Assembly: GCA_028823855.1 (NCBI GenBank)
Contig: JAPPFL010000008.1
Coordinates: 1-64,000, forward strand
DNA length: 64,000 bases
From: Albidovulum sp.
GTDB lineage: Bacteria > Pseudomonadota > Alphaproteobacteria > Rhodobacterales > Rhodobacteraceae
Direction of reading: 5' to 3'
The translations under genes and the position numbers were made by a program. Of this stretch, positions 18,050 through 26,994 are shown piece after piece; positions within the stretch are counted from its first letter, which is position 1; each line of letters begins with the position of its first letter. The notes beneath the pieces are model-generated. The model worked only from the letters and a program-made list of their open reading frames with translations. It was not told the origin of the DNA and did no database searches.

Positions 18050-20164
18050 CTACCGGTTGAGCCGTCCAGTTTTTTGGTCCACTTGCTTCATCGACAGCTT
18101 GACTTTTCCGCGGTCGTCGAAGCCCAGCAGCTTGACTTTCACTTCTTGGCCCTCTTTCAGGACATCGGATGGATGGCGCAGTCGAGATTCATTGATTTGA
18201 CTGATATGAACCAGCCCGTCGCGTTTCCCGAAAAAGTTGACAAATGCACCAAAGTCCATGAGCTTTACGACCTTGCCGTTGTAAATCTTGCCAATCTCCG
18301 GCTCTGCGACAATTGCGTGAATCATGTCGTAAGCCTTCGTTATAGCTTCCGTATTCGGCGAGGCGATCTTGATGACGCCGTCGTCGTTCACGTCGACCTT
18401 GGCGCCCGAAGTTTCCACGATCTCGCGGATAACTTTGCCGCCAGTTCCGATGACTTCGCGAATTTTGTCCTGCGGAATTGTCATCGTTTCGATGCGAGGG
18501 GCGTGGACCGAGAACTCTCCCGCCTCGGAGATCGAATTCGCCATGACGCCGAGGATATGCAATCTCGCCGCCTTTGCCCGAGCCAAAGCTTCCGCCATGA
18601 TTTCGGTAGTTATGCCGGCGACCTTAATGTCCATTTGTAGGGACGTTATGCCTCGAACCGTTCCGGCGACCTTGAAATCCATGTCGCCCAAATGATCTTC
18701 ATCGCCCAGAATATCGGTAAGCACGGCAAACTGGCCGTCTTGTTCGAGAAACAGGCCCATTGCTATGCCTGCGACGGGGGCTTTGAGCGGGACGCCTGCG
18801 TCCATCATCGACAGCGACGAGCCGCATACAGACGCCATCGAAGATGAACCGTTCGATTCCGTGATTTCTGATACTACTCTGATCGTATATGGAAAATCCC
18901 CGGTATCCGGCAGCACTGCTTGCAGCGCTCGCCACGCAAGTTTTCCGTGACCTATTTCGCGCCGTCCAGGAGGGCCGAATCGACCCGATTCTCCGACCGA
19001 ATACGGCGGGAAGTTGTAATGGAGCAAGAAATTTGAGCGGAAATTTCCATGAAGGGCATCGACAATCTGTTCGTCCTCGCCCGTGCCGAGCGTTGTGATC
19101 ACCAATGCCTGCGTCTCGCCTCTGGTGAATAGAGCGGACCCATGAGTTCGCGGCAATAAACCGACTTCGCAGGCCAAGGCTCGAACGGTAGAGGTGTCTC
19201 GTCCGTCTATTCTGGAGCCGCCTCTGATGATGTCGCCGCGAAGGACTTCTGATTCCAGTTTCTTAAGCACTTCGGGCAAGTTCGAATCATCTCGGTCTTG
19301 ATCCGGCAATGCGTGCGAGATTTCCGTTCGCGCGTCCGCGATTGCCGCGCGCCTCGCAAGCTTGTCGTTGATGGCGTAGGCGCGCCTGATGGGCTCGGTC
19401 CCAAGATTCCTCACGCGTTCCATCAAATCGTCGTAACTTGGAGACTCGAATTCAAACGGTGGCTTGGCAGCGTTTTCGGCCAGTTCGATGATCAAGTCGA
19501 TCACCGGTTGCATTTGCTCATGGCCGAACCGGACTGCTCCCAGCATATCGTCTTCAGACAATTCATAGGCTTCGGATTCCACCATCATCACGGCGTTCCG
19601 AGTTCCCGCGACGACGAGGTCGAGTTTTTGTGCAGGATTTGCGCGCAAATTGTCCATGTCGTCCACGGACGGGTTCAGGACATAGGCTCCCTGCGACAAA
19701 CCAACCCGCGCTGCGCCTATGGGTCCGAGGAAAGGAACGCCGGAGATAGTCAGCGCCGCCGAAGCCGCTACGATTGCCAAAATGTCCGGGTCGTTGACTA
19801 GATCATGCGAGAGCACGGTGCAGATCACCTGAACTTCGTTCAAGAAACCGTCTGCAAACAACGGGCGTATCGGTCGGTCGATCAAGCGCGAGGTCAGCGT
19901 TTCCTTTTCAGTAGGACGTGCTTCGCGCTTGAAGAAGCCCCCCGGGATTTTCCCGGATGCATAGTACTTTTCCTGATAATGAACCGTCAGAGGAAAGAAA
20001 TCCTGATCAATCTTGCGGTTCTTCGAAAAGGTTACAGCCGCGAGAACGCTAGTCTCGCCTAGGGTTGCCAGAACGCTGCCGTCGGCCTGGCGCGCGACCT
20101 TGCCGGTTTCCAGGGTCAGAGTTTCATTGCCCCATTGTATTTGTCTTTTGATTAATTCGAACAT
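18050..20164 (-). CDS. pnp: Polyribonucleotide nucleotidyltransferase
   Basis: Phosphorolytic 3'-5' exoribonuclease of mRNA turnover and degradosome component. 704 residues from ATG 20164 ([12 protein letters not shown]); an in-frame start 17 codons upstream is not conserved. Domains in order: RNase PH-like 1 (about 10-140), the alpha-helical linker, RNase PH-like 2 (about 320-545, with [23 protein letters not shown] core and the metal-site region [17 protein letters not shown]), KH (about 555-615, [13 protein letters not shown]) and S1 (about 622-690, [16 protein letters not shown]). It follows rpsO on the minus strand by 204 bp, the common proteobacterial rpsO-pnp order. Confidence 0.96.
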   Translation of the reverse strand: MFELIKRQIQWGNETLTLETGKVARQADGSVLATLGETSVLAAVTFSKNRKIDQDFFPLTVHYQEKYYASGKIPGGFFKREARPTEKETLTSRLIDRPIRPLFADGFLNEVQVICTVLSHDLVNDPDILAIVAASAALTISGVPFLGPIGAARVGLSQGAYVLNPSVDDMDNLRANPAQKLDLVVAGTRNAVMMVESEAYELSEDDMLGAVRFGHEQMQPVIDLIIELAENAAKPPFEFESPSYDDLMERVRNLGTEPIRRAYAINDKLARRAAIADARTEISHALPDQDRDDSNLPEVLKKLESEVLRGDIIRGGSRIDGRDTSTVRALACEVGLLPRTHGSALFTRGETQALVITTLGTGEDEQIVDALHGNFRSNFLLHYNFPPYSVGESGRFGPPGRREIGHGKLAWRALQAVLPDTGDFPYTIRVVSEITESNGSSSMASVCGSSLSMMDAGVPLKAPVAGIAMGLFLEQDGQFAVLTDILGDEDHLGDMDFKVAGTVRGITSLQMDIKVAGITTEIMAEALARAKAARLHILGVMANSISEAGEFSVHAPRIETMTIPQDKIREVIGTGGKVIREIVETSGAKVDVNDDGVIKIASPNTEAITKAYDMIHAIVAEPEIGKIYNGKVVKLMDFGAFVNFFGKRDGLVHISQINESRLRHPSDVLKEGQEVKVKLLGFDDRGKVKLSMKQVDQKTGRLNR

Positions 20165-20368
20165 TCCATACCTTTCGTATCCCGATTCATTCGAGAATCG
20201 GTCGATTGACCGCATTTGCTTCCGATTGCGGCCGTTTGTGCAATTTGAATTTCAAATCGGCACGATTATTCAATTCTTTTGATGGAAATTGAAAGTCGGG
20301 CAGGCCTAAAATTCCTTCTGACCCGATTAGTTGGCGATAGCCGGACGCGCCTGATGCCAGCTTCTTAC

Positions 20369-20638
20369 TTAGCGCCGAAGTCCGAGTCGCTTGATTAGTG
20401 TCCTGTACCTCCCCTCGTTCTTACGTTTCACGTAGTCGAGGAGCGTTCGGCGCTGGGCAACCATTTTTTTGAGACCCAGCCGGGAATGATTGTCCTTCTT
20501 GTGAACTTTGAAGTGTTCGGTCAGGGCCTTAATCCGGGTAGTCAGAATAGCGACCTGAACTTCCGGGGATCCCTTGTCGTTTTCGCTAGTCGCGAATTCC
20601 TTGATTAGGCGTGCCTTTTCGGCAGAAGATATCGACAT
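20369..20638 (-). CDS. rpsO: 30S ribosomal protein S15
   Basis: 89 residues from ATG 20638, exactly the usual S15 length. Family motifs are intact: [32 protein letters not shown] and [11 protein letters not shown] ... [12 protein letters not shown]. It binds 16S rRNA in the small-subunit platform. A longer open frame to 20773 is upstream leader. In relatives it sits directly after truB, while here 3.8 kb of other DNA separates them. S15 often autoregulates by binding its own leader; no specific fold was confirmed here. Confidence 0.96.
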   Translation of the reverse strand: MSISSAEKARLIKEFATSENDKGSPEVQVAILTTRIKALTEHFKVHKKDNHSRLGLKKMVAQRRTLLDYVKRKNEGRYRTLIKRLGLRR

Positions 20639-21022
20639 CGTTTCTCCATGCTTTAAGAATTCGGGAAAGCCAGGATGTCGTCCAGCCGCCCCGGTTTTAA
20701 CTTTCGCAGTGTGCGAGCGACCGCTGCTTATAGGACAACTCCGTTGGGAAATAAAGGGCATTGGCAACTGCAAATATGCGATTGAGCGTGAATTTTCACT
20801 TTAAATCGCTAAAATCACTTGTTTCTTGCAAAGAACTCTAAATTGCCGGGAATGAGTTATTTCAAATCAAATCAGCGATTCTCTCAATCCCTATCGGCCG
20901 ATTGCCGATTCAACGTATGCCGAATCTATCGATTAACCGGAAATCTAGGCGGATACGGGTTCGACGACAAATTAAGGAGATTTACCGGTCGGATCGACAA
21001 GTTCTCTTAATACGTTTCCAAG
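20639..21022. other. rpsO leader and intergenic region
   Basis: 384 bp upstream of rpsO, expected to hold its promoter and possible autoregulatory leader. No gene is visible. Confidence 0.4.
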
Positions 21023-21931
21023 CTATCGGCCGAGTGGAGAATCCATGAAAAACTTCACGAGCGCATTAGCTGCTTCATCCGGTTTCTCTTCCAAGATAAA
21101 GTGACCGCTCCCCTTAATCATTTCGCCGGTAAGGTCGGTTGCCCAATCGCTCCAAATTCCCAGCGGGTCGGCAGTTTTCGAAGGGAAACCGTATTCGCTC
21201 CAGATAAAATGGAGCGGGCACTGAATCTTTGCGCCGCGCGCGCGATCCTCGGTATCGATGCGCCTGTCCGCAAAAGCTCCGGCTCTGTAGTCTGCGCACA
21301 TCGCGGTGACGCATTCGTAGTCCCTTGCCTGATTCCGATAGGAGTCGAGACAAGAATTTTCAAACGGGCTCAATGACTTGGTTGCTGTCCAACTTGCGAG
21401 CGTCCAGTCGATGTATGCAACCGGATCGGCGCAAATCATTCTTTCCGGGAGCGGCGACGGCTGAGCAAGGAATGTCCAGTGATAACCGCTAATGGCCAAA
21501 TCGGCATTCCATGCCGCCCAGAAATCGCCTGTCGGGACGACATCCAAAATGGCGAGCCTTTGCAACTTTCGGGGATGATCCAGGGCGAAACGGTAGGCAA
21601 CTCGAGCTCCTCGATCATGACCGGCAATTTGGATTTTATCCAGGCCGAGAAAATCCAGAACTCCGACAATGTCCGTCGCCATCGTTCTTTTGGAATATAC
21701 GCTGTGGCTACAATCGTCCGCAGGCTTGTCGCTTTCGCCGTAACCTCTTAAATCTGGAACGATGCACATGAATTCTTCGGAAAGCGCCGGTGCAACTTTG
21801 CTCCAGCAATTTCCGTTCTGAGGAAAGCCGTGAAGTAGCAATAGCGGCGGACCTTTTCCTCCAACGCGCGCAGCGAGATTGATGCCGTTAGTTGAAATTT
21901 TGAATTTGTCGAACTCGTTGAAGTCGGTCAT
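21023..21931 (-). CDS. Fluoroacetate/haloacetate dehalogenase-like alpha/beta hydrolase
   Basis: 302 residues, alpha/beta-hydrolase fold. Counting residues, the catalytic set matches the Rhodopseudomonas fluoroacetate dehalogenase with a constant offset of about four: nucleophile Asp106 with carboxylate-binding Arg107 and Arg110 (HDRGAR), acid Asp130, halide-binding His151 and Trp152 (GYHWTFLAQP), Tyr215 and base His277 (GSGHF). Epoxide hydrolases share the fold and the Asp nucleophile but lack the Arg pair and the His-Trp halide pocket. The reaction would be hydrolysis of a 2-haloacid to a hydroxyacid. It is inserted between the ribosomal rpsO-pnp pair and truB-rbfA, with 384 bp to rpsO. Confidence 0.82.
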   Translation of the reverse strand: MTDFNEFDKFKISTNGINLAARVGGKGPPLLLLHGFPQNGNCWSKVAPALSEEFMCIVPDLRGYGESDKPADDCSHSVYSKRTMATDIVGVLDFLGLDKIQIAGHDRGARVAYRFALDHPRKLQRLAILDVVPTGDFWAAWNADLAISGYHWTFLAQPSPLPERMICADPVAYIDWTLASWTATKSLSPFENSCLDSYRNQARDYECVTAMCADYRAGAFADRRIDTEDRARGAKIQCPLHFIWSEYGFPSKTADPLGIWSDWATDLTGEMIKGSGHFILEEKPDEAANALVKFFMDSPLGR

Positions 21932-22595
21932 TTTGCCTACAAGGTTTAATTTCGACGCCTAAATCGAGTAGCGGGTCTTAAGACTTTGCCGGACTTGGGG
22001 CTCGGCGATCGGACGTATTGCGTGGTTCGGCGGGGGCGGGAGCGAAAACGCCATGCGAAATCTTTCAAATAGCTGTCCAAACGGATGCCCGAATTGAACA
22101 ATGTCCGAAGAACGCTCAATGCAGAGACCATTCCGCGAACGGCATCCTGCAAGGGGAATCTATTAATTTGAATAAGAAAATCCAAGCTTCGAGGTCCATT
22201 AGGGTGAAAGATCGGGAATCGAATTGCCAAAAGAATTTTAAACGTCAGGGAACCTGTATTGCCTATGCATAAGCGCCGCGCAGTGGCTAAGTAGTTCGGG
22301 CTCTATTCGGAACGGCGCGGTATTTGCCCCAATTCAAAGACAACGGCTCCTTTGCCGTATTCAAGCGAACTTCATATCACTCATCCGCCCAGCTGTCTTT
22401 GCTGTTGCATTGAAGTGGGCCGCTATGGCCGACTCCAACTTATGAAAAATCAATCCAATAAACTGAATAGCGGGATGAACCGCCGTAGCTCAACCTTGAG
22501 ACGGAGCCGAGTGCGGGCTGTCCAAGGATTCTCGGTTTATCGACAATGTCCATCGCTGGCGAATCGCTTCCGCCGCATGGCGGCATGGCGGGAGT
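21932..22595. other. Gene-free stretch
   Basis: Only short, unsupported frames. Lies upstream of the decayed ZIP gene and is probably part of the same eroded segment. Confidence 0.45.
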
Positions 22596-23345
22596 TTGAC
22601 TCCGTTTGGTCCAAATTCGAAGGCGGATTCAACAGCGAATCCGTTGGCTGAATTGCCGCAGGGGACGACTTTTGCCGGCGTACGCATACCGCTTGGAACT
22701 CCTCTATCAATCTTCGAGCGCATGCATTCGCGTTTCATCAAGGAAGAGATTCGTTGTTTCGCGATCGCTTTCGGCGGCGGAGCAGAATTCGCGTCGATTG
22801 CTCTAGATCCGGCACCCGGCGTCGCCGACGTCGTCCGTAGCGGCTATTCTTGGTAGCGCCGGCAATTGGCGGCGTCGGCGGGTTCCTAGCATTCTCTCGC
22901 TTCCAACCGGAATGCAAACAGATGGCGCCGCTGCAGACTGCAGTGTTGACGGGCTCCCTTTGCAGGACTCGTAGCTGTCGTTGGCGTGTTGGCCGCCGAT
23001 TCCGAAGGCGCAGCGCTATTTGCGCTGCTGATCGGCCTGCAAAATCTTCCGGAGGGATGCACTTCTCGGCATGGGCGCATATCCGGAAGTATTGGCGGTA
23101 GGAAGGCGGCGAGCTCAATTGTTCAGCTAGCTCCCATTGGCCCCGTCAACGGGATGTTCCGTTGTTTCTGGCTCGCGAGACAAGATGCTGCCGAGGGAGC
23201 GATCGCGTTGTTTGCCGCCGACGGCATGCTCCGCCTGGCGTTCCGGGACATTGCGTCTCGAAGGAGGCTAAATCGATATAGACAACCGCTTCTCGGTATC
23301 GTTCCGGAAATCGCGCTATCGGATTTGGCCGCAGTAATTTTTTGA
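22596..23345 (+). pseudogene. ZIP-family metal transporter, decayed
   Basis: The pieces lie in at least two frames. 22596-22856 carries a first-helix-like stretch FIKEEIRCFAIAFGGGAEFAS then a stop; about 22850 onward VAPAIGGVGGF; 22986-23345 carries FALLIGLQNLPEG, the helix-IV ZIP motif (usually HNxPEG or QNxPEG), followed by LFAADGMLRLAFRDIA and LNRYRQPLLGIVPEIALSDL. Together these follow the order of bacterial ZIP transporters (zinc or iron import), but frameshifts and several charged substitutions inside membrane helices show decay. Not functional. Confidence 0.55.
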
Positions 23346-23886
23346 AGACTGAAACAATTGCAGTTCGAGTTGAGCCGTTTATTGATTTCTTCGCGGCTTC
23401 CGAATGAATTTAGCGAAGTCATTTGAATTTACGCAATCGCGTTGCGGTTTCGTTTCGGCCGATCCATTGGTCCCGGCCAAGCAGGGCCTTTGTAGATGAT
23501 CAGAATCCGAGGATGTTCGGCAAGGGTTCCCGCAAACTGAGCAGTTCGGTTGCGATCACGGCATCGACATGAGGACGCATGCTGCTGCAATTGAACGGCC
23601 CTTCGATTTGCGATTTCGAGAGGCGCTAGATTCGCGTTTTCGACGGGCTGAAGCAAGATTGTTTCGATTGCGGGCCCGATCCTCCAAAAATCAGGATAGG
23701 CTGAATCGCGCATTTCCTGGATCCGCTCGACCTGATTGAACGTATCGCTTTAGGTTCAAAGAGAAGATCGAATGGATGCAGAGCGCGCGTGAATTCTGAA
23801 TATAGGCGGCGCGCTTGGATTGCCCCAAATTCAATGAAAAGGGAGCGGCCGCAATTCCCTCAGCTATCTGATTTAGGTTGAACACC
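23346..23886. other. Gene-free or degraded stretch
   Basis: On the minus strand a frame at 23429-23713 reads IGPAIETILLQPVENANLAP and could be a relic, but no family is recognised. Confidence 0.35.
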
Positions 23887-24396
23887 CTAGTCCGGCCAGG
23901 GCATCGGCAACCTCGCATATGATACGTACAGCGGATGCTGCGGCTGGCCGATTTTTGTCAGTCCCAAATGCGTCAGTTGCTTGCCGGCATCGCGCAAGAG
24001 CGATTCTACTTCTCTACCCCTATTCAGATGGCTGCCGTGATTGCCCCAGGCGCAGACAATCGCATCGGCCCATTCGCTTGATTCCAAAATCGCTTCGTCG
24101 TTTCCTCGTCCGATCGGCTCTTCTGCTTGCCGCAAGTCTGCCGGACTCGTATCCCGCCATCCAAAGATATTGCAAACACGATAGGCGCCGTAGCCCATTG
24201 ATCTAGCACGCCTTTCGCAACGCTCAACCGTCGGGTCGTTTTGCCTTTCCGTCGCGGTGGAAGGATTTAGCATAATAAACAGAATGCCGGCCTCGGATTC
24301 TGACCACGTGCGCTGCAAATTGAATCTGTATCGCATGCAGTCCGAATATTCGGCGATACTGCTAACGCCATCATGTATAAATTTGCGAGTGATCAC
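23887..24396 (-). CDS. DUF1643 domain protein
   Basis: 169 residues. The family core is clear: SESEAGILFIMLNPSTA (residues about 33-49), NDPTVERCERRARSMGYG, VCNIFGWRDTSPADL and VCAWGNHG. DUF1643 proteins have no established activity; they often occur on mobile or phage DNA. No signal peptide or membrane segment. It sits 83 bp downstream of truB on the same strand inside the segment that separates truB from rpsO. Confidence 0.88.
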   Translation of the reverse strand: MITRKFIHDGVSSIAEYSDCMRYRFNLQRTWSESEAGILFIMLNPSTATERQNDPTVERCERRARSMGYGAYRVCNIFGWRDTSPADLRQAEEPIGRGNDEAILESSEWADAIVCAWGNHGSHLNRGREVESLLRDAGKQLTHLGLTKIGQPQHPLYVSYARLPMPWPD

Positions 24397-24479
24397 TTTT
24401 CGGCGCTTTCACAGGCTTGTATCAACTTGATGCAGCCCGGAACTGTTCGGTTCGACCGATTTGCCTTCGGAAGAGCGAT

Positions 24480-25409
24480 CTAGTCGCATGATACCGAGAA
24501 TACGCGTTTCGGGAATAGCTCGCCGGCTTTGAATTGCCCTATTGCGACCGCTCGCCCTTCGCAGGATACCCACGCTTCCTCGCCGTAAACCGGCAAATCT
24601 CCGAAAACAGCCGCGGAGTTGCCGTTCCGCAATTTCGCGGCGGAATTCTTCGTGCAGCGCAGTTCCGGCAGACCGCCAAGAACGGTTTCGAGCGGGAAAA
24701 GCAGACCGTCTAGTTCGCGACATTCCGCCGATTCCTCAATTGCTTCCAAAGCAACGCACGAACCTTCGTCGAAGGGTCCAGAACGAATTCTACGCAAGGA
24801 ATTCGCATGTCCAAGGCAGCCGAGTTCTTCGCCCAAGTCGCGAGCAATTGAACGTACGTAGCCGCCCTTGCCGCAAGTCAGGCGGAATTCCGCGTGGTCG
24901 CCATCTATCCGCTGCAAAAACTCCAATTCTTCGACATGCAAGGGCCGGGCCGAAGGCGTAAAGTCGTCACCGCGCCGGGCGCGTTCATGCGCTCGTTCGC
25001 CGTCGATCTTGATCGCGGAAAACCTTGGCGGAACCTGCATTATTTGGCCGCGAAATTTCGCTAGCGCGCTTTTGATCTCGTCATCGGACGGACGCTTGTC
25101 CTTGGAGGCAACGATCTCGCCCTCCGCATCGCAGGTGTTCGTGGCCAGGCCGAATCTTATCGTGAATCTGTAGGATTTCGACGATTCCGAAAGATACGGG
25201 ACCGTTTTCGTCGCTTCGCCGAAAGCGATAGCCAGAATTCCCGATGCCGCTCTATCCAAGGTTCCCGCATGACCCGCTTTACGGGCCGAAAACGAGTTCT
25301 GCGTTTTTTTCAGAACTTCAACCGACGATTGCCCAGCCGGCTTGTCAATCGGTATCCATCCGGAAATATCGCGGCCGGTTCCTCGACGATTCCTGGAATT
25401 ACGGGCCAT
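24480..25409 (-). CDS. truB: tRNA pseudouridine(55) synthase
   Basis: Makes pseudouridine 55 in the T-loop of tRNAs. 309 residues from ATG 25409, overlapping the rbfA stop by 11 bp; a longer frame to 25457 is unsupported. The catalytic region reads GHAGTLDRAASGILAIAFG, with the essential Asp intact, although the usual Pro after LD is Arg here. Other family blocks are GWIPIDKPAGQSS at the N-terminus, SYRFTIRFGLATNTCDAEG, and CGKGGYVRSIARDLGEELG. The rbfA-truB pair is typical; rpsO-pnp would normally follow directly. Confidence 0.94.
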   Translation of the reverse strand: MARNSRNRRGTGRDISGWIPIDKPAGQSSVEVLKKTQNSFSARKAGHAGTLDRAASGILAIAFGEATKTVPYLSESSKSYRFTIRFGLATNTCDAEGEIVASKDKRPSDDEIKSALAKFRGQIMQVPPRFSAIKIDGERAHERARRGDDFTPSARPLHVEELEFLQRIDGDHAEFRLTCGKGGYVRSIARDLGEELGCLGHANSLRRIRSGPFDEGSCVALEAIEESAECRELDGLLFPLETVLGGLPELRCTKNSAAKLRNGNSAAVFGDLPVYGEEAWVSCEGRAVAIGQFKAGELFPKRVFSVSCD

Positions 25410-25812
25410 GCTGTTCTTTGGCTCTATCCAAGTCGCGACGCACTTCCTCCAGCTCAAAGAGCCTTCGCGCTTCGTCCAATTTGTCGAACGTGGTGTCCAG
25501 TTCGAAATGTAGCGCCGGCGAATATTTGAGCGTCAGCTGCTTGTTCATGCGCCGGCGGATTTCGGAACGGTCCTTGTTGAGAGCGGCGACGATTTCCTCG
25601 GCCTGATTCCCTCCAAGGGGAAGGACGAATACGGTCGCGCGACGCAAGTCGGGCGACATTCGCACCTCCCCAACGGTAATCGATACGTTCTGTACATTCA
25701 GATCGTCGCCGAATCCCTGCGCGATTATTGGGGCTAGCGTTCGCCGAACGGTTTCGCCAATGCGCAGCTGTCGATGGCTTCTGTCTTTGCCGCTGTAGAG
25801 ATTTCGAGCCAC
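25399..25812 (-). CDS. rbfA: 30S ribosome-binding factor A
   Basis: Late 30S assembly factor needed for 16S rRNA 5'-end processing, notably in the cold. 137 residues with GTG start at 25812 and a strong GGAGGAA site. The KH-like RbfA core is evident: RQLRIGETVRRTLAPII, ITVGEVRMSPDLRRATVFVLPLGG, RRRMNKQLTLKYSPALHFELD. Overlaps truB by 11 bp, indicating coupled translation. It diverges from dapB over 117 bp, where nusA-infB would be found upstream in many bacteria. Confidence 0.94.
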   Translation of the reverse strand: MARNLYSGKDRSHRQLRIGETVRRTLAPIIAQGFGDDLNVQNVSITVGEVRMSPDLRRATVFVLPLGGNQAEEIVAALNKDRSEIRRRMNKQLTLKYSPALHFELDTTFDKLDEARRLFELEEVRRDLDRAKEQHGP

Positions 25813-25929
25813 GAGTTCCTCCGCATACCAAGCGGCGCCCCCACACGCAGGTGAATTCTAGAGCGCCTTTGCAAAGCTTGCGAGACAGCGATAGACGATA
25901 GGAATTGCCGAAACAAGGGAAAGAACCAG

Positions 25930-26739
25930 ATGGAAGAATTGCCGGGCATCGCCGTTGCCGGAGTTTCGGGGCGAATGGGAAGATTGATCGTTGAAACGGT
26001 CGCCGAAAGCGAAAGAGCCAGCTTGCTCGGAGCGACAGAGAGGCCGGGCCACGATTGGATAGGCGAAGATCTAGGAATTTGCTTGGGGGGCGCGGAGACC
26101 GGAGTCGTTGTGCAGGACGCCCCGCTGGAAGTCTTTGACGGAATCCGGGCATTTATCGATTTCACGACGCCTGCTGCTAGCGTGGAGCTTGCAGAGCTTT
26201 GCGCTCAGGCCAAGTGCGCTCACGTAATTGGGTCGACTGGTTTTGAAGAAACCGACTTGAACAGAATCGCCGCTGCCGCAAGGCATACGACAATCGTTCG
26301 CGCCGGAAACATGAGCCTCGGCGTCAACCTCTTGATGAACATAGTAAGAACGGTTGCTCGCTCGCTGGATGATGATTACGACGTGGAAATCGTGGAAACC
26401 CACCACAGGCACAAGGTCGATGCTCCTTCAGGCACTGCAATTATGCTCGGCCAAGCCGCCGCCGAAGGCCGCGAGCTAAATCTTGGCGATGTCGCCGAAA
26501 GAGGACGCGACGGTATAACCGGCCCGAGAAGGCGCGGCGCCATTGGAATTTCGGCAGTTCGTGGAGGCGATGTAACCGGAGAGCACGACGTGATTTTCGC
26601 CGGCGACGGCGAGCGGATCGTTTTGAGGCATATTGCGACTAACCGGTCTGTTTTCGCGCAAGGCGCCCTAAAGGCGGCGCTCTGGGCATTGAACCGCCCG
26701 CCGGGCGAATACAGCATGCGGGACGTACTTTCGCTGTAA
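25930..26739 (+). CDS. dapB: 4-hydroxy-tetrahydrodipicolinate reductase
   Basis: NAD(P)H-dependent reduction in the lysine/diaminopimelate pathway, needed for peptidoglycan. 269 residues, usual length. N-terminal Rossmann motif VAGVSGRMGR (residues about 9-18); FIDFTTPAA and STGF nucleotide-site loops; the catalytic and substrate stretch ETHHRHKVDAPSGTA with active-site His and Lys; GNMSLGVN, and a C-terminal RHIATNRSVFAQGAL. The start ATG at 25930 diverges from rbfA. It is followed by a decayed DUF1674 gene and rsmB. Confidence 0.95.
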   Translation: MEELPGIAVAGVSGRMGRLIVETVAESERASLLGATERPGHDWIGEDLGICLGGAETGVVVQDAPLEVFDGIRAFIDFTTPAASVELAELCAQAKCAHVIGSTGFEETDLNRIAAAARHTTIVRAGNMSLGVNLLMNIVRTVARSLDDDYDVEIVETHHRHKVDAPSGTAIMLGQAAAEGRELNLGDVAERGRDGITGPRRRGAIGISAVRGGDVTGEHDVIFAGDGERIVLRHIATNRSVFAQGALKAALWALNRPPGEYSMRDVLSL

Positions 26740-26779
26740 GGCTTTGCAGAGAATTCTACACCTACGTCTCGCCTCGATT

Positions 26780-26981
26780 TCGGGGAGGCCATTCGATTTT
26801 TCTCGCCGACTTCGCGCCTCGTGGATTCAGGTCCGGGACGGCTTCCGATTTCAAACGAGATTTCCGGCGATGGGTCGTTTGCCCGTCTTTCCTCTGCTCC
26901 TTTCAGCGCGAATAAGGCTACTGAAGGCAAGTCGTCGATTGACGATGCTGCAAAAGCAGCGCCGCATTCGGCGGTTTCCAA
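26780..26981 (-). pseudogene. Decayed DUF1674 (SDHAF4-like) gene
   Basis: The minus frame starting at TTG 26981 reads LPSVALFALKGAEERRAND, then PEISFEIGSRPGPESTR and REVGEKNRMAS. DUF1674 proteins (bacterial relatives of succinate dehydrogenase assembly factor 4) read LPPAAQRALxEAEERR ... PEIGGRxGPEPTRYGDWEKNGIASDF. The match is residue by residue, but the invariant YGDW is replaced by REVG and the terminal SDF with its stop is lost, so the frame runs on antisense into dapB. In many alphaproteobacteria this gene sits beside rsmB, as here. I infer recent decay; a functional divergent variant is less likely. Confidence 0.55.
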
Positions 26982-26994
26982 CTAGAGAATAGTT

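Noticed and set aside
26376..26981. 201-residue minus frame as a full gene
   Set aside because: Only the first part resembles DUF1674; the remainder runs antisense through dapB because the stop is lost.
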